DNA of 64,000 nucleotides from Zeimonas arvi (GTDB lineage Bacteria; Pseudomonadota; Gammaproteobacteria; Burkholderiales; Burkholderiaceae_E), in NCBI RefSeq assembly GCF_008039575.1, contig NZ_VDUY01000001.1, positions 434,001-498,000 of the forward strand. Direction: 5' to 3'. Positions 7,446 through 17,969 of the stretch are shown here, piece after piece; position 1 is the first letter of the stretch; each line of letters begins with the position of its first letter. The notes under the pieces were generated by a model that saw only the letters and a list, made by a program, of their open reading frames with translations, had not been told where the DNA came from and made no database searches. The position numbers were made by a program, and so were the translations under genes.

Positions 7446-9497
7446 ATGGCTGCGCATCCAAGCGAGAACCTGCGAACCCTGGCCTTCGTCGGTCATGCCG
7501 GCGTGGGCAAGACCACGCTGATCGAGGCGCTGCTGGCGAGTACCGGCGCGATTCCCTCGACCGGCAGCGTCGAGGGCGGGGACACCGTGTGCGACTACGA
7601 CCCGCTCGAGAAAGTCCACGGCCATTCGCTGAAGCTGGCCTGCGCGCATTTCGAGCGCGACGGCGTGCGCGCCCACCTGCTCGACACGCCCGGCTACCCC
7701 GATTTCGCCGGCCGCGCGCTGGCCGCGCTCGACGCGGTCGAGACCATCGGCATCGTGATCGACGCGCAGCGCGGCGTGGAGCTCTCCACCGCGCGAATGG
7801 GCCTCTGGGCCCAGACCCGAGGGCTCTGCCGGGTCGTGATCGTGAACCGCATCGACGCGGCCGAGGCCGACCTGCCGGCCCGGCTCGACGAGATCCGCGC
7901 CACCCTGGGCCGCGAATGCCTGCCGCTCAACCTGCCGGCCGAGGGCGGGGCGCGGGTCGTCGACTGCTTCTTTGCGCCCGATGGGAGACCGACCGACTTC
8001 GACAGCGTCGAGAGCGCGCACCGCGCACTCGTCGAGCAGATCGTCGAAGTCGACGATTCGCTGACCGAACGCTACCTGGCCGGCGAGGCCATCGAGGCCG
8101 GCGCACTGCACGACGCCTTCGAGCGCGCGCTGCGCGAAGCGCACATCGTGCCGGTGCTGTTCGTGTCGGCGCGCACCGGCGCGGGCGTGGCCGAGCTCGC
8201 CGACTTCGTCGTCCGCTTGTGCCCGCATCCGCTCGAGGGCAATCCGCCCCTGTTCGAACGCTGGCCGGAAGGAGATCCGTCCCGGGCGAAGGCCTTCGTC
8301 GCCAGTCGCTCGCCCGAAGACCACGTGCTCGCCCACGTGTTCAAGGTCGAGATCGACCCCTACGTCGGCCGCATCGGCGTGGTGCGCGTGCACCAGGGCA
8401 CCCTGCGCCCCGGCGCGTCCCTCTATGTGGGCGAAGGCCGCAAGGCCGTGCGCATCGGCAATCCCGTGCTCCTTCAGGGGCGCGAACAGAAGCCGCTCGC
8501 CGCCGCCGGTCCCGGCGAGATCTGCGCGCTGGCCAAGGTCGACGAGATCGCCTTCGACGCGGTGCTGCACGACGCGCCCGAAGACGCCGCAATCCACTTC
8601 AAGCCCTTGCCCATTCCGCACGCGGTCTACGGCCTGGCGCTCAGGGTGGCCAGGCGGGGCGACGAGCAGAAGCTCGCCGAAGTCCTGCAGCGGCTCACGC
8701 TCGAGGATCCGAGCCTGGGCGTCGAGCACGACCCCACCACGCACGAGGCGGTGATCCGCGGCCTGGGCGAGCTGCACGTGGCCGGCGCGCTGGAGCGGAT
8801 CCGCTCGCTCTACCGGCTCGAGGTCGAGGCGCATCCTCCCAGCATCCCCTACCGCGAAACGATCGCCGCGCCGGCCGAGGGCCACCACCGCCACAAGAAG
8901 CAGAGCGGCGGCGCCGGCCAGTTCGGCGAGGTCTTCCTGCGGGTCGCCCCGCTCGCGCGCGGCGAGGGTTTTCGCTTCGTCGACGAGGTCAAGGGCGGCG
9001 CGATCCCGGGGCCGTTCATCGCGGCGGTCGAGAAGGGCGTGCGGCAGGCGCTCACCGAGGGCGCGGTCGCGGGGTTTCCGGTGCAGGATGTCGCGGTCAC
9101 CGTCTACGACGGCAAGAGCCACCCGGTGGACGGCAAGGAGATCGCCTTCGTCACCGCCGGGCGCAAGGCCTTCCTCGACGCGGCCGCCCGCGCCCGGCCG
9201 GTGGTGCTCGAACCGATCCTCGGACTCGAGATCACGGTGCCCGAAGAAGCGATCGGCGCGGTGTCGGGCGAACTCTCCGCCCGCCGCGGCCAGGTCTCCG
9301 GCTCCGGCACCGCCCGCGCCGGCATGGTCACCCTGAGCGCCCGCGCGCCGATGGCCGAGCTCGAAGACTTCCAGGGCCGCCTGAAGGCCGTCACCGGCGG
9401 CCAGGGCAGCTACACCCTGGAGCTGATCGGCTACGAAGAAGCCCCGCCCCCCGTCCAGGCCAGGCTGCGCGCCGCCTGGAAGCCCGCCGAGGAGTGA
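7446..9497 (+). CDS. elongation factor G-like translational GTPase
   Basis: 683 residues with the full EF-G domain order: G domain (G1 GHAGVGKT at 16-23, G3 DTPGYPDF, G5-like SARTGAG), domain II (VFKVEIDPYVGRIGVVRVHQ), domains III-V (GLGELHVAGALERIRS; GQFGEVFLRV; a C-terminal EF-G fold ending in YTLELIGYEEAPP). The guanine-specificity motif NKxD is NRID here. The protein is somewhat shorter than canonical EF-G (about 700) and is not next to rpsL, rpsG or tuf. It is therefore more likely a FusA2-type paralogue than the housekeeping translocase; its role is not known. The start at 7446 is supported by AAGGGAG at 7434-7440. It separates ybeY from corC. Confidence 0.85.
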   Translation: MAAHPSENLRTLAFVGHAGVGKTTLIEALLASTGAIPSTGSVEGGDTVCDYDPLEKVHGHSLKLACAHFERDGVRAHLLDTPGYPDFAGRALAALDAVETIGIVIDAQRGVELSTARMGLWAQTRGLCRVVIVNRIDAAEADLPARLDEIRATLGRECLPLNLPAEGGARVVDCFFAPDGRPTDFDSVESAHRALVEQIVEVDDSLTERYLAGEAIEAGALHDAFERALREAHIVPVLFVSARTGAGVAELADFVVRLCPHPLEGNPPLFERWPEGDPSRAKAFVASRSPEDHVLAHVFKVEIDPYVGRIGVVRVHQGTLRPGASLYVGEGRKAVRIGNPVLLQGREQKPLAAAGPGEICALAKVDEIAFDAVLHDAPEDAAIHFKPLPIPHAVYGLALRVARRGDEQKLAEVLQRLTLEDPSLGVEHDPTTHEAVIRGLGELHVAGALERIRSLYRLEVEAHPPSIPYRETIAAPAEGHHRHKKQSGGAGQFGEVFLRVAPLARGEGFRFVDEVKGGAIPGPFIAAVEKGVRQALTEGAVAGFPVQDVAVTVYDGKSHPVDGKEIAFVTAGRKAFLDAAARARPVVLEPILGLEITVPEEAIGAVSGELSARRGQVSGSGTARAGMVTLSARAPMAELEDFQGRLKAVTGGQGSYTLELIGYEEAPPPVQARLRAAWKPAEE

Positions 9498-9605
9498 GCC
9501 GGGCGTACAGGGCACGCGATGCGCTGCAGGCAAGGCAGGCGACGCGACGCTGCCGCCCGAGCAAGCCGGCGCCGCAGGCACGGCGGCCGAACGACGAGAC
9601 CTCCA

Positions 9606-9817
9606 GGCCGCGGGAGCGCGCCCCGGCCCGCCGGACATTCGGGGCAAGCCGCGCGCTGACGAAGGAGCCGGCGATCAGCGAGGGCGCTGTCCGAGCGGGC
9701 CCGTTGGGCCCGCGAGTTGCGCCCGAGCCGCCGGCGACGAGGCAGGCGCGGGAACCCCTCGCCGCAGGCGAGGGGTGCCGCCCCATGTCCGGCGGGCCGG
9801 GGCGCGCTCCCGCGGCC
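9606..9817. repeat. 212-bp element bounded by perfect 33-bp inverted arms, with nested hairpins
   Basis: Bases 9606-9638 are the exact reverse complement of 9785-9817. The 146-base interior holds further perfect stems: 9695-9702 with 9706-9713 (GCGGGCCC, loop GTT) and 9755-9763 with 9767-9775 (CCCCTCGCC, loop GCA). Pairing of GGCGC with GCGCC around the first would extend it. The element lies in a 423-bp non-coding stretch (9498-9920) between the EF-G-like gene and corC; I see no gene in that stretch. It could be a small non-autonomous element with terminal repeats, a structured RNA, or a strong bidirectional transcription barrier. No target-site duplication is evident beside the arms, and no T-tract follows. 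Confidence 0.8.
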
Positions 9818-9920
9818 GCGCACACGGATCGAACGGACGCCGCGTCCGGGCCGAGCGACCGTTTGGCGCCCCCGAATCGCATCGGTTATCCTCGATCCGC
9901 CCCGACTCCCCCCGCCATCC

Positions 9921-10802
9921 ATGTCAGACGACTCACCGGGCCCGGACGCCCGGCGCCCGCTGTTCGAGCGACTGGCCGCGCTGCTGTTGCGCGTGCCCGA
10001 GGACCGCGAGCAGTTGCTCGGCGTGCTGCGACAGGCCCACGATCGATCGCTGCTCGACGCCGACGCGCTGTCGATGATCGAAGGCGTGCTGCAAGTCGCC
10101 GAGCTTTCCGCGGTCGACGTCATGGTGCCCCGCGCGCAGATGGACGTGATCGACGTCTCCGAGCCGCCGGAAGCCTTCCTGACCAAGGTGATCGCCACCG
10201 CGCACTCGCGTTTCCCGGTGGTCGAGGGCGATCGCGACAACGTGGTCGGCATCCTGCACGCGAAGGAGCTGCTGCGGATGTACGGCGGCGAGGAAGTCGA
10301 CCTGCGCGACCTGCTGCGCCCCGCCATCTTCATTCCCGAATCCAAGCGGCTCAACGTGCTGCTGCGCGAGTTCCGCGTCAACCGCAACCACCTGGCGATC
10401 GTGGTCGACGAGTACGGCGGCACGGCCGGCCTGATCACGATCGAGGACGTGCTCGAGCAGATCGTGGGCGACATCGAGGACGAGTTCGACTTCGACGAGG
10501 AGATCGACCACATCGTGCCGGTCGAGCCTTGCGCCGCCGGCCCGCGCTGGCGCGTGCGCGCGATCGCCGGCATCCGCCAGCTCAACGAGATCGCCGGCAG
10601 CGCCCTCTCCGACGAGGACGTCGACACGGTGGGCGGCCTGGTCACCGACACGCTGGGGCGGGTGCCCCGCCGCGGCGAGCGGGTGGAGATCGACGGCCTC
10701 GTCTTCGAGATCCTGCGCGCCGACGCTCGCCAGGTCCATCTGCTCCTGGTCGAGCGGCTGGCGTCACGCCATCCCGACGACCAGGGCGCGGCGCGCGACT
10801 GA
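9921..10802 (+). CDS. corC: CorC/HlyC-type CBS-domain protein (cobalt/magnesium efflux factor)
   Basis: 293 residues. The order is a short acidic N-terminus, two CBS domains (about 70-200; VMVPRAQMDVIDVSEPPEAF, RFPVVEGDRDNVVGILHAKE and HLAIVVDEYGGTAGLITIED) and a C-terminal CorC_HlyC domain (WRVRAIAGIRQLNEIAG to VHLLLVERL). Members of this family are linked to Mg2+/Co2+ efflux with CorA. There is no transmembrane segment, unlike the larger CNNM-like relatives. lnt begins 4 bases after the stop, as is usual for this pair. Confidence 0.93.
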   Translation: MSDDSPGPDARRPLFERLAALLLRVPEDREQLLGVLRQAHDRSLLDADALSMIEGVLQVAELSAVDVMVPRAQMDVIDVSEPPEAFLTKVIATAHSRFPVVEGDRDNVVGILHAKELLRMYGGEEVDLRDLLRPAIFIPESKRLNVLLREFRVNRNHLAIVVDEYGGTAGLITIEDVLEQIVGDIEDEFDFDEEIDHIVPVEPCAAGPRWRVRAIAGIRQLNEIAGSALSDEDVDTVGGLVTDTLGRVPRRGERVEIDGLVFEILRADARQVHLLLVERLASRHPDDQGAARD

Positions 10803-10806
10803 CCCG

Positions 10807-12330
10807 GTGCGCCCAGACCGGCTCCGGCGCGCGGTGCTGCCCGGCGCGGCCTTCGCCGCCGGCCTCGTGCATGCGGCGGCCTTCGCGCCGCTGAACCTGT
10901 GGTGGCTGCAATTGCTGGCGCTCGCCGCCGCGATCCGGCTCGCCTGCGCCGCCGCGACCCTGCGGTCGACCGCGCTGGTCGGACTGGCCTTCGGGTTCGG
11001 ATGGTTCGTGAGCGGGGTGGCCTGGCTCTTCGTGAGCATGCATCGCTATGGCGGCATGCCTGCGCCGATGGCGGCGGCGGCGTTGATGCTGTTCGCGCTC
11101 TACCTCGGCGCGTTCGCCGCGGCAAGCCTCGCGCTCGGCGCGCCCGTCCTGCGCCAGGCGCGTCACGGTGCCGCGCTGCTGTTCGCCGGGGCCTGGGGTG
11201 CCGGCGAGATGCTGCGTGGCTGGCTGTTCACCGGCTTCCCGTGGCTGTCCTCGGGCTACGCCCATGTCGACGGGCCGCTCGCCGGCCTGGCGCCGCTGGT
11301 GGGCGCGCACGGGGTCGGCACGCTGGCCGCGCTGGTCGCTGCGGGCCTCGCGCTGGCGACCACCGGCCGGCGAGGCGCGTCCTTCGCCGCGCTGGCCTGC
11401 GTGGGGCTGCCGCTGCTGGCGGGCCTCGCCCTGGGTCCGGTGCGCTGGTCGCAAGAGGCGGGAGAACCGATCCGCGTGAGGCTCCTGCAAGGCAACGTGC
11501 CCCAGCAGCTGAAGTTCGATCCGCAACGCAGCGTGGCGGCCATGCAGGCCTACGCCCGGTCGATCGCCGCCCAGCCCGCCGACCTGGTCGTGCTGCCCGA
11601 GACAGCCTGGACGCTTCCCTGGTCGCACACGCCGCAGGCGATCGCCGACGCGATCACGGCGTCGCTCGGACACGGCGGCATCGCCGCGATCGGGATGCCG
11701 CTGCCCGCGACCACCCGCCGCGGCGAGCCCACGCTCGCCAACAGCGTGGCGGCGATCGGCGCCGGCGGCCCGCTGCCCTGGCGCTACGACAAGCGGCACC
11801 TGGTCCCCTTCGGCGAGTTCGTGCCGACCGGCTTCGGCTGGTTCGTTCGGATGATGAACATTCCGCTGGGCGACTTCGGCCGCGGCACGCCGCACCAGCC
11901 GGCGCTGCCGGTGCGCGACCAGCGGCTGGCCTTCAACATCTGCTACGAGGACATCTTCGGCCGCGAGCTGGCGCCGCAGGTGCGCGACGGCGCCACGATC
12001 CTGGTCAACCTCAGCAACATCGCCTGGTTCGGCGATTCGCATGCGCTGCCCCAGCACCTGCAGATCGCGCGGATGCGCTCGATCGAGCTGGCCCGCCCGA
12101 TGCTTCGCGCCACCAACACCGGCATGACCGCCGCGATCGACGCGCGCGGCCGGGTCCTCGGCGCCCTCGAGCCCTACACCGAGGACGCGCTCGCCATCGA
12201 GCTGCGCGGCAGCGCCGGCCTGACCCCGTACGCGCGCGCCGGCGACCTCGCGCCAGCGGCGCTGATCGCCCTGCTGGCGCTGGCCGGCCTCGGCCTGGGC
12301 GCCCGGCTGCCGCACAAAGCGGCACGATAG
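10807..12330 (+). CDS. lnt: apolipoprotein N-acyltransferase
   Basis: 507 residues. Lnt adds the third acyl chain to the N-terminal cysteine of lipoproteins in the inner membrane. About six hydrophobic segments occupy the first 210 residues, followed by a periplasmic nitrilase-like domain. The catalytic triad is E265 (VLPETAW), K329 ([12 protein letters not shown]) and C379 ([10 protein letters not shown]). A final membrane helix lies near 480-497. The GTG start lies 4 bases after corC. The window encodes several lipoproteins that would be substrates, including Pal and the products at 44104 and 54786. Confidence 0.96.
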   Translation: MRPDRLRRAVLPGAAFAAGLVHAAAFAPLNLWWLQLLALAAAIRLACAAATLRSTALVGLAFGFGWFVSGVAWLFVSMHRYGGMPAPMAAAALMLFALYLGAFAAASLALGAPVLRQARHGAALLFAGAWGAGEMLRGWLFTGFPWLSSGYAHVDGPLAGLAPLVGAHGVGTLAALVAAGLALATTGRRGASFAALACVGLPLLAGLALGPVRWSQEAGEPIRVRLLQGNVPQQLKFDPQRSVAAMQAYARSIAAQPADLVVLPETAWTLPWSHTPQAIADAITASLGHGGIAAIGMPLPATTRRGEPTLANSVAAIGAGGPLPWRYDKRHLVPFGEFVPTGFGWFVRMMNIPLGDFGRGTPHQPALPVRDQRLAFNICYEDIFGRELAPQVRDGATILVNLSNIAWFGDSHALPQHLQIARMRSIELARPMLRATNTGMTAAIDARGRVLGALEPYTEDALAIELRGSAGLTPYARAGDLAPAALIALLALAGLGLGARLPHKAAR

Positions 12331-12333
12331 AAT
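12328..12333 (+). promoter_or_regulatory. candidate -10 box for glyQS
   Basis: TAGAAT overlaps the lnt stop codon and lies 45 bases before the glyQ start. The same hexamer is the -10 of the tRNA-Met promoter. No good -35 lies 16-18 bases upstream, so support is limited to the box and its position. Confidence 0.35.
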
Positions 12334-12377
12334 GGCGGTTTAGTCCTGACACGCCCGCCCCCGGGCCCGCCTCGTCG

Positions 12378-13265
<888 letters not shown>

Positions 13266-13269
13266 AGCC

Positions 13270-15414
13270 GTGACCGCAGCCCTGCTCTCCCCTTCGCCCG
13301 CGACGACCGCCCCGCTGCTCGTCGAACTGTTCACCGAGGAACTGCCTCCCAAGGCGCTCGCCCGGCTCGGCCAGGCCTTCGCCGAAGGCATCGCCGAAGG
13401 CCTGCGCACGCGCGGCCTGGCGGCCGCCGACGCGCGCGTCGAGCGCTTCGCCACGCCGCGCCGCCTCGCGGTGCGCGTGCACGGCGTACGCTCGCAGGCA
13501 CCCGAGCGCGCGGTCGAGCAGAAGGGCCCGTCGGTCAAGGTCGGCCTCGACGCCGATGGCCTGCCCACGCAGGCCCTGCTCAAGTGGGCCGAGCGCCAGG
13601 GCGCCGAGATCCGCCAGCTCGAGCGGGCCAGCGACGGCAAGCAGGAATGCTTCTGGTTCCGCAGCACCGCGCCGGGCGAGATCCTCGACGCATCGATCGA
13701 GGCGATCGTCGAGCACGCACTCGGCCGGCTGCCCATCCCCAAGCTGATGCAGTACCAGCTGGCCGACGGCCGCACCACCGTGAGCTTCGTGAGGCCGGTC
13801 CACGGGCTGGTCGTGCTGCACGGCGACCGGCTCGTGCCCGCGCAGGTGCTGGGCGTGCACGCCGGCAGCATCACGCACGGCCATCGCTTCCAGTCCTCTG
13901 GCGCGCTGGAGATCCCCGACGCGCTGTCCTACGAAGCCGTGCTGCGCGAGCGCGGCCGCGTCGTGGCCTCGTTCGACGAGCGCCGCGCCCGGATCGCGAG
14001 CCTGCTGCAGGAACGCGCCGCCGCGCTCGGCGCGAGCATCGGCGAGGGCGACACGGTGGAGGCGCTGCTCGACGAGGTCACCGCGCTGGTCGAGTGGCCG
14101 GCCGTCTACCTGGGCGAGTTCGAGGGCGACTTCCTGAAGGTGCCGCCCGAGTGCCTGATCCTCACCATGCGCACCAACCAGAAGTACTTCCCGCTCTTCG
14201 ACGCGAGCGGGAAGCTCCTGCCGAAGTTCCTGCTGGTGTCGAACATGGAGGTCGACGACCCGTCCTTCATCGTCGACGGCAACCAGCGCGTGGTGCGCCC
14301 TCGCCTGGCCGACGCGCGCTTCTTCTTCGAGCAGGACCTGAAGGCCACGCTCGAATCGCGCGTGCCGCGGCTGGCCTCGGTGGTCTACCACGCCAGGCTC
14401 GGCTCGCAGGGCGAGCGCGTCGAACGCGTCCGCGCGATCGCGCGCGAGATCGCCGGCATGCTGGGAGCGGACGTCGCGAAGGCAGATCGCGCCGCGCTGC
14501 TCGCCAAGGCCGACCTGCTCACCGGCATGGTCGGCGAGTTCCCCGAGCTGCAGGGCATCATGGGCGCCTATTACGCCCGGCACGACGGCGAGCCCGAGGA
14601 GGTCGCGGTCGCGATCCGCGAACATTACCAGCCGCGCTTCGCCGGCGACGCCCTGCCCTCGCAGACCACCGGCCTGGTGCTCGCCATGGCCGACAAGCTC
14701 GAGACGCTGGCCGGCCTGTTCGGCATCGGCCAGCTGCCGACCGGCGACAAGGACCCGTTCGCGCTGCGCCGTCACGCGCTGGGCCTGATCCGCATGCTGG
14801 TCGAGGCCAGGCTTGCGCTGTCGTTGTCCGCGCTGCTGCGCTGCGCCTTCGCGGCCTTCGGCGGCAAGGTGGCCGACGCCAGCGATGCGCTCGCCGGCTT
14901 CGTCCACGAGCGGCTCGCCGGCTGGCTGCGCGAGCGCGGCTTCAGCGCGCAGGAAGTCGCCGCCGTGGTCGACCAGGGCCCCGACGACCTGGCCGAGGTG
15001 CCGGCCCGCCTGGAGGCGGTCCGGGCCTTCTCCGGCCTGCCCGAAGCGCAGGCGCTGGCCGCGGCCAACAAGCGGATCGGCAACATCCTGCGCAAGGCAG
15101 AAGGCGCCGACCTGGCGGCCGCCTCCGGGGCCACCGGCGGCTTCGACGCCGCGCTGCTCGCGGAGCCGGCCGAACGGGCGCTCGCCGACACCATCGTGGC
15201 GCTCGCGCCCGGCGTCGACGCGGCGATGCAGGCGTCGGACTACGGCACCGCGCTCGCGCTGATGGCGCGCGCCCGCGAGCCGGTCGACCGCTTCTTCGAT
15301 TCGGTGATGGTCATGGCCGACGACCCGGCGGTGCGCGCCAATCGGCTTGCGCTCCTCGCGCGGCTGCGCGAGCTGATGAACCGCGTGGCCGACATCTCGA
15401 GGCTGTCCGTCTGA
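13270..15414 (+). CDS. glyS: glycyl-tRNA synthetase beta subunit
   Basis: 714 residues, a normal length. The N-terminal LLVELFTEELPPKAL is the classic GlyS start, followed by RFATPRRLAVRV, a central HD-like region (GSQGERVERVRAIAREIAG) and a C-terminal anticodon-binding domain (RFFDSVMVMADDPAVRANRL). The subunit recognises tRNA-Gly. The GTG start lies 4 bases after glyQ. Its TGA overlaps the ATG of gmhB by one base. Confidence 0.97.
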   Translation: MTAALLSPSPATTAPLLVELFTEELPPKALARLGQAFAEGIAEGLRTRGLAAADARVERFATPRRLAVRVHGVRSQAPERAVEQKGPSVKVGLDADGLPTQALLKWAERQGAEIRQLERASDGKQECFWFRSTAPGEILDASIEAIVEHALGRLPIPKLMQYQLADGRTTVSFVRPVHGLVVLHGDRLVPAQVLGVHAGSITHGHRFQSSGALEIPDALSYEAVLRERGRVVASFDERRARIASLLQERAAALGASIGEGDTVEALLDEVTALVEWPAVYLGEFEGDFLKVPPECLILTMRTNQKYFPLFDASGKLLPKFLLVSNMEVDDPSFIVDGNQRVVRPRLADARFFFEQDLKATLESRVPRLASVVYHARLGSQGERVERVRAIAREIAGMLGADVAKADRAALLAKADLLTGMVGEFPELQGIMGAYYARHDGEPEEVAVAIREHYQPRFAGDALPSQTTGLVLAMADKLETLAGLFGIGQLPTGDKDPFALRRHALGLIRMLVEARLALSLSALLRCAFAAFGGKVADASDALAGFVHERLAGWLRERGFSAQEVAAVVDQGPDDLAEVPARLEAVRAFSGLPEAQALAAANKRIGNILRKAEGADLAAASGATGGFDAALLAEPAERALADTIVALAPGVDAAMQASDYGTALALMARAREPVDRFFDSVMVMADDPAVRANRLALLARLRELMNRVADISRLSV

Positions 15415-15986
15415 TGCCGGGCGGCGAGCGCGGCGCGCGCCCGAAGCTGATCATCCTCGACCGCGACGGGGTGATCAACCTCGACAGCGACGCCTACATC
15501 AAGAGTCCCGACGAATGGCGGCCGCTGCCCGGGAGCATCGAGGCGATCGCCCGGCTCACCAAGGCAGGCTTTCGCATCGCGGTCGTGACCAACCAGTCGG
15601 GCGTGGCGCGCGGGCTGTTCGACCTGCAGGTGCTGGCCGCGATCCACGCCAAGATGCTCGGGCTGGTCGAGAAGGCCGGCGGGCGGATCGACGCGATCTT
15701 CTTCTGCCCGCACGGCCCGAACGCGGCCTGCGAGTGCCGAAAGCCCAGGCCGGGGCTGTTCGTCGAGGCGCTCGAGCGCTTCGGCGCCCTGCCCGCCGAG
15801 ACCTGGTCGGTCGGCGACCAGTTGCGCGACCTGCAGGCCGCGCACGCTGCCGGCTGCCGCACGGTGCTGGTGCTCAGCGGCAAGGGGCAGGCCACGATGC
15901 AGCGCGGCGATCTGCCGCCCGGCACGATCGTGCGCGTCGACCTCGCCGCGGTGGCTGCCGAGATCGCGGCGCCGGGTGACAGCTGA
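15414..15986 (+). CDS. gmhB: D-glycero-D-manno-heptose 1,7-bisphosphate 7-phosphatase
   Basis: 190 residues, HAD superfamily. It removes the 7-phosphate of heptose bisphosphate in the synthesis of ADP-heptose for the LPS inner core. Visible motifs are the nucleophile block DRDGVIN, motif II VVTNQSG, the structural zinc site CPHGPNAACEC and motif IV VGDQLRDLQAA. It overlaps glyS by one base and is followed by plsC, so translation of the run is coupled. The place between glyS and plsC is a common Burkholderiales arrangement. Confidence 0.93.
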   Translation: MPGGERGARPKLIILDRDGVINLDSDAYIKSPDEWRPLPGSIEAIARLTKAGFRIAVVTNQSGVARGLFDLQVLAAIHAKMLGLVEKAGGRIDAIFFCPHGPNAACECRKPRPGLFVEALERFGALPAETWSVGDQLRDLQAAHAAGCRTVLVLSGKGQATMQRGDLPPGTIVRVDLAAVAAEIAAPGDS

Positions 15987-15999
15987 TCGCGAAGCCGCG

Positions 16000-16764
16000 A
16001 TGCTGGCGCTTCGGTCCGCGCTGTTCCTGCTGTTCCAGGTGGTCACCGTGGTGCCGTACGCGCTCGGATGCCTGCTCCTCGCGCCGCTGCCACGGCCGCT
16101 GCGGTACCGCTACACGGTCGGCTGGCCCAGGCTGGTGATCTGGGCCGCGCGCGCGCTGGTCGGCATCCGGTGGCGGGTCGTCGGCGCGGAGAATCTCCCC
16201 GACGGCCCCGCGATCGTGCTGGCCAAGCATCAGTCCACCTGGGAGACCCTGTTCCTGGCCTCGTGGCTGCCGCGAGAGGTCTGCTACGTGTTCAAGCGGG
16301 AGCTGCTCTACCTGCCCTTCTTCGGCTGGGGCATCGCGCTGCTCGACATGATCCACATCGACCGCGGCCGACGGGCCAATGCCTTCGAACAAGTGGTCTC
16401 GCAGGGCACGCGCAAGCTGGCGGAAGGCCGCTGGATCATCGTCTTTCCCGAGGGCACGCGCACGCCGGCCGGTTCGCAGGGCCGCTACAAGAGCGGCGGC
16501 GCGCGGCTCGCGGTGCGCACCGGCGCGCCGGTGGTTCCGATCGCGGTGAACTCCGGCGAATGCTGGCCGCGCCGCGCATTCGTGTTGCGCCCGGGAGTGA
16601 TCACCGTGTCGATCGGCCCGCCGATCCCGGCAGCGGGCCGCGACGCCGACGCGGTGAACGCGACGGTCGAAGGCTGGATAGAATCCGAGATGCGCCGGCT
16701 GAGCCCTCACCTGTATGCCGGCACCCCGAAGCCGGCACGGGCCGGCGACTCGCGAACGAGCTGA
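16000..16764 (+). CDS. plsC: 1-acyl-sn-glycerol-3-phosphate acyltransferase
   Basis: 254 residues. It acylates lysophosphatidate at sn-2 in phospholipid synthesis at the inner membrane. An N-terminal hydrophobic segment (about 8-32) is followed by the acyltransferase motifs. Block I is KHQSTWE, i.e. H-x4-E instead of the usual H-x4-D; block III is FPEGTRTP. Glutamate at this position is, from memory, common in betaproteobacterial homologues. I chose ATG 16000; GTG 15976 is an alternative that would overlap gmhB by 11 bases. The stop overlaps the next start by one base. Confidence 0.9.
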   Translation: MLALRSALFLLFQVVTVVPYALGCLLLAPLPRPLRYRYTVGWPRLVIWAARALVGIRWRVVGAENLPDGPAIVLAKHQSTWETLFLASWLPREVCYVFKRELLYLPFFGWGIALLDMIHIDRGRRANAFEQVVSQGTRKLAEGRWIIVFPEGTRTPAGSQGRYKSGGARLAVRTGAPVVPIAVNSGECWPRRAFVLRPGVITVSIGPPIPAAGRDADAVNATVEGWIESEMRRLSPHLYAGTPKPARAGDSRTS

Positions 16765-17576
16765 TGCCCAAGGAAACCGGTCGCGCCCTCGACTCGAGAC
16801 AGCTTTCGCTGTTCGACAACCTGCGCGCGGATGCTGCCGAAGTCGCACCTGTCGGCACGCCGGCGCGCCGCGTGCTGCTCGGCGGCCATCCGGTCGCCTG
16901 GGAACTGCGCCGGGCGCGCCGCCGCACGATCGGCTTCATGATCGATCACCGCGGGCTGCGGGTGAGCGCGCCCCGCTGGGTCACGCTGTCCGAGATCGAG
17001 CGCGCGCTCGTCGAGAAGGCCGACTGGATCCTGCGCAAGCTCGCCGAGTGGCGCGAGCACGCCGCGCGGCGCGAGCGGCTCGCGCCGCGCTGGGAAGACG
17101 GCGCGCCGCTCAGGCTGCTGGGCCGCACGCTCACCATGCGGATCGACGCGCGCGTGGGCGGTGTGGCGCTGGCCGGCGAGGAACTTCTGGTCGGCCTGCC
17201 GGCAGGCGCCGGCCCCGAGCAGTTCCGCGACATCGTGCAGTCCTGGCTGCAGCAGCGCGCCCGCGAGGTCTTCGCCGAGCGCATCCCGGTGTTCTCGGAG
17301 CGGCTGGGCCGTGCCCCGGCGCGCTGGACGATCTCCTCCGCGCGCACCCGCTGGGGCAGTTGCTCGGCCGACGGCTCGATCCGGCTGAACTGGCGACTCG
17401 TGCACTTCCCGCTCGAGATCGTCGACTACGTCATCGCACACGAGCTCGCGCACCTGCGCGAGATGAACCACAGCCCCCGCTTCTGGTCCACCGTCGGCTC
17501 GCTGTTCCCCGAGTTCGAGCGCGCGCGCGACTGGCTCAAACGCATTCCCGATCCCGAACGAGGAGAACCGAAATGA
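16764..17576 (+). CDS. YgjP/M48-type zinc metallopeptidase (DUF45)
   Basis: 270 residues. The C-terminal half holds the zinc-binding HELAH helix in [19 protein letters not shown], preceded by [20 protein letters not shown], the typical DUF45 signature. The N-terminal half ([20 protein letters not shown]) is the family's usual beta domain. There is no signal peptide, so it should be cytoplasmic. Substrates of these proteases are unknown. It is linked to plsC by a one-base overlap and to gloA by a 4-base overlap, so it is part of the same translationally coupled run. Confidence 0.88.
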   Translation: MPKETGRALDSRQLSLFDNLRADAAEVAPVGTPARRVLLGGHPVAWELRRARRRTIGFMIDHRGLRVSAPRWVTLSEIERALVEKADWILRKLAEWREHAARRERLAPRWEDGAPLRLLGRTLTMRIDARVGGVALAGEELLVGLPAGAGPEQFRDIVQSWLQQRAREVFAERIPVFSERLGRAPARWTISSARTRWGSCSADGSIRLNWRLVHFPLEIVDYVIAHELAHLREMNHSPRFWSTVGSLFPEFERARDWLKRIPDPERGEPK

Positions 17577-17968
17577 GATTCCTGCACACCATGCTGCGTG
17601 TCGGCGACATGCAGCGGTCGATCGATTTCTACACCAAGGTGCTGGGCATGAACCTGCTGCGCACCACCGAGCGGCCCGAGCAGAAGTACTCGCTCGCCTT
17701 CGTGGGCTTCGGCAAGGGCAACGCCGAGGGCCAGGGCGAGATCGAGCTCACCTGCAACCACGGCGTGTCCTCGTACGAGATGGGCGGCGCCTACGGGCAC
17801 ATCGCGATCGAGGTGCCCGACGCGTATGCCGCCTGCGACCGCATCAAGGCCGCCGGCGGCAACGTCACCCGCGAGGCCGGGCCGGTCAAGGGCGGCACCA
17901 CGGTGATCGCCTTCGTGCAGGATCCGGACGGCTACAAGATCGAGCTGATCGAGCGCAAGCCCGGCTGA
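17573..17968 (+). CDS. gloA: lactoylglutathione lyase (glyoxalase I)
   Basis: 131 residues. It converts the hemithioacetal of methylglyoxal and glutathione to S-lactoylglutathione. Metal ligands expected in the Ni-type enzyme are present: H5 ([10 protein letters not shown]), Glu in EIELTCNHG, His in YGHIAIEV and Glu in [18 protein letters not shown] lies just before the start, and ATGA overlaps the upstream stop. One base separates its stop from that of rsmA on the other strand, with no hairpin terminator between them. Confidence 0.96.
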   Translation: MRFLHTMLRVGDMQRSIDFYTKVLGMNLLRTTERPEQKYSLAFVGFGKGNAEGQGEIELTCNHGVSSYEMGGAYGHIAIEVPDAYAACDRIKAAGGNVTREAGPVKGGTTVIAFVQDPDGYKIELIERKPG

Positions 17969-17969
17969 T

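Noticed and set aside
9431-11125. Long minus-strand frame over the corC region and the inverted-repeat element
   Set aside because: It is antisense to corC and lnt, which are clear, and its translation is Arg/Ser-rich low complexity without domains.
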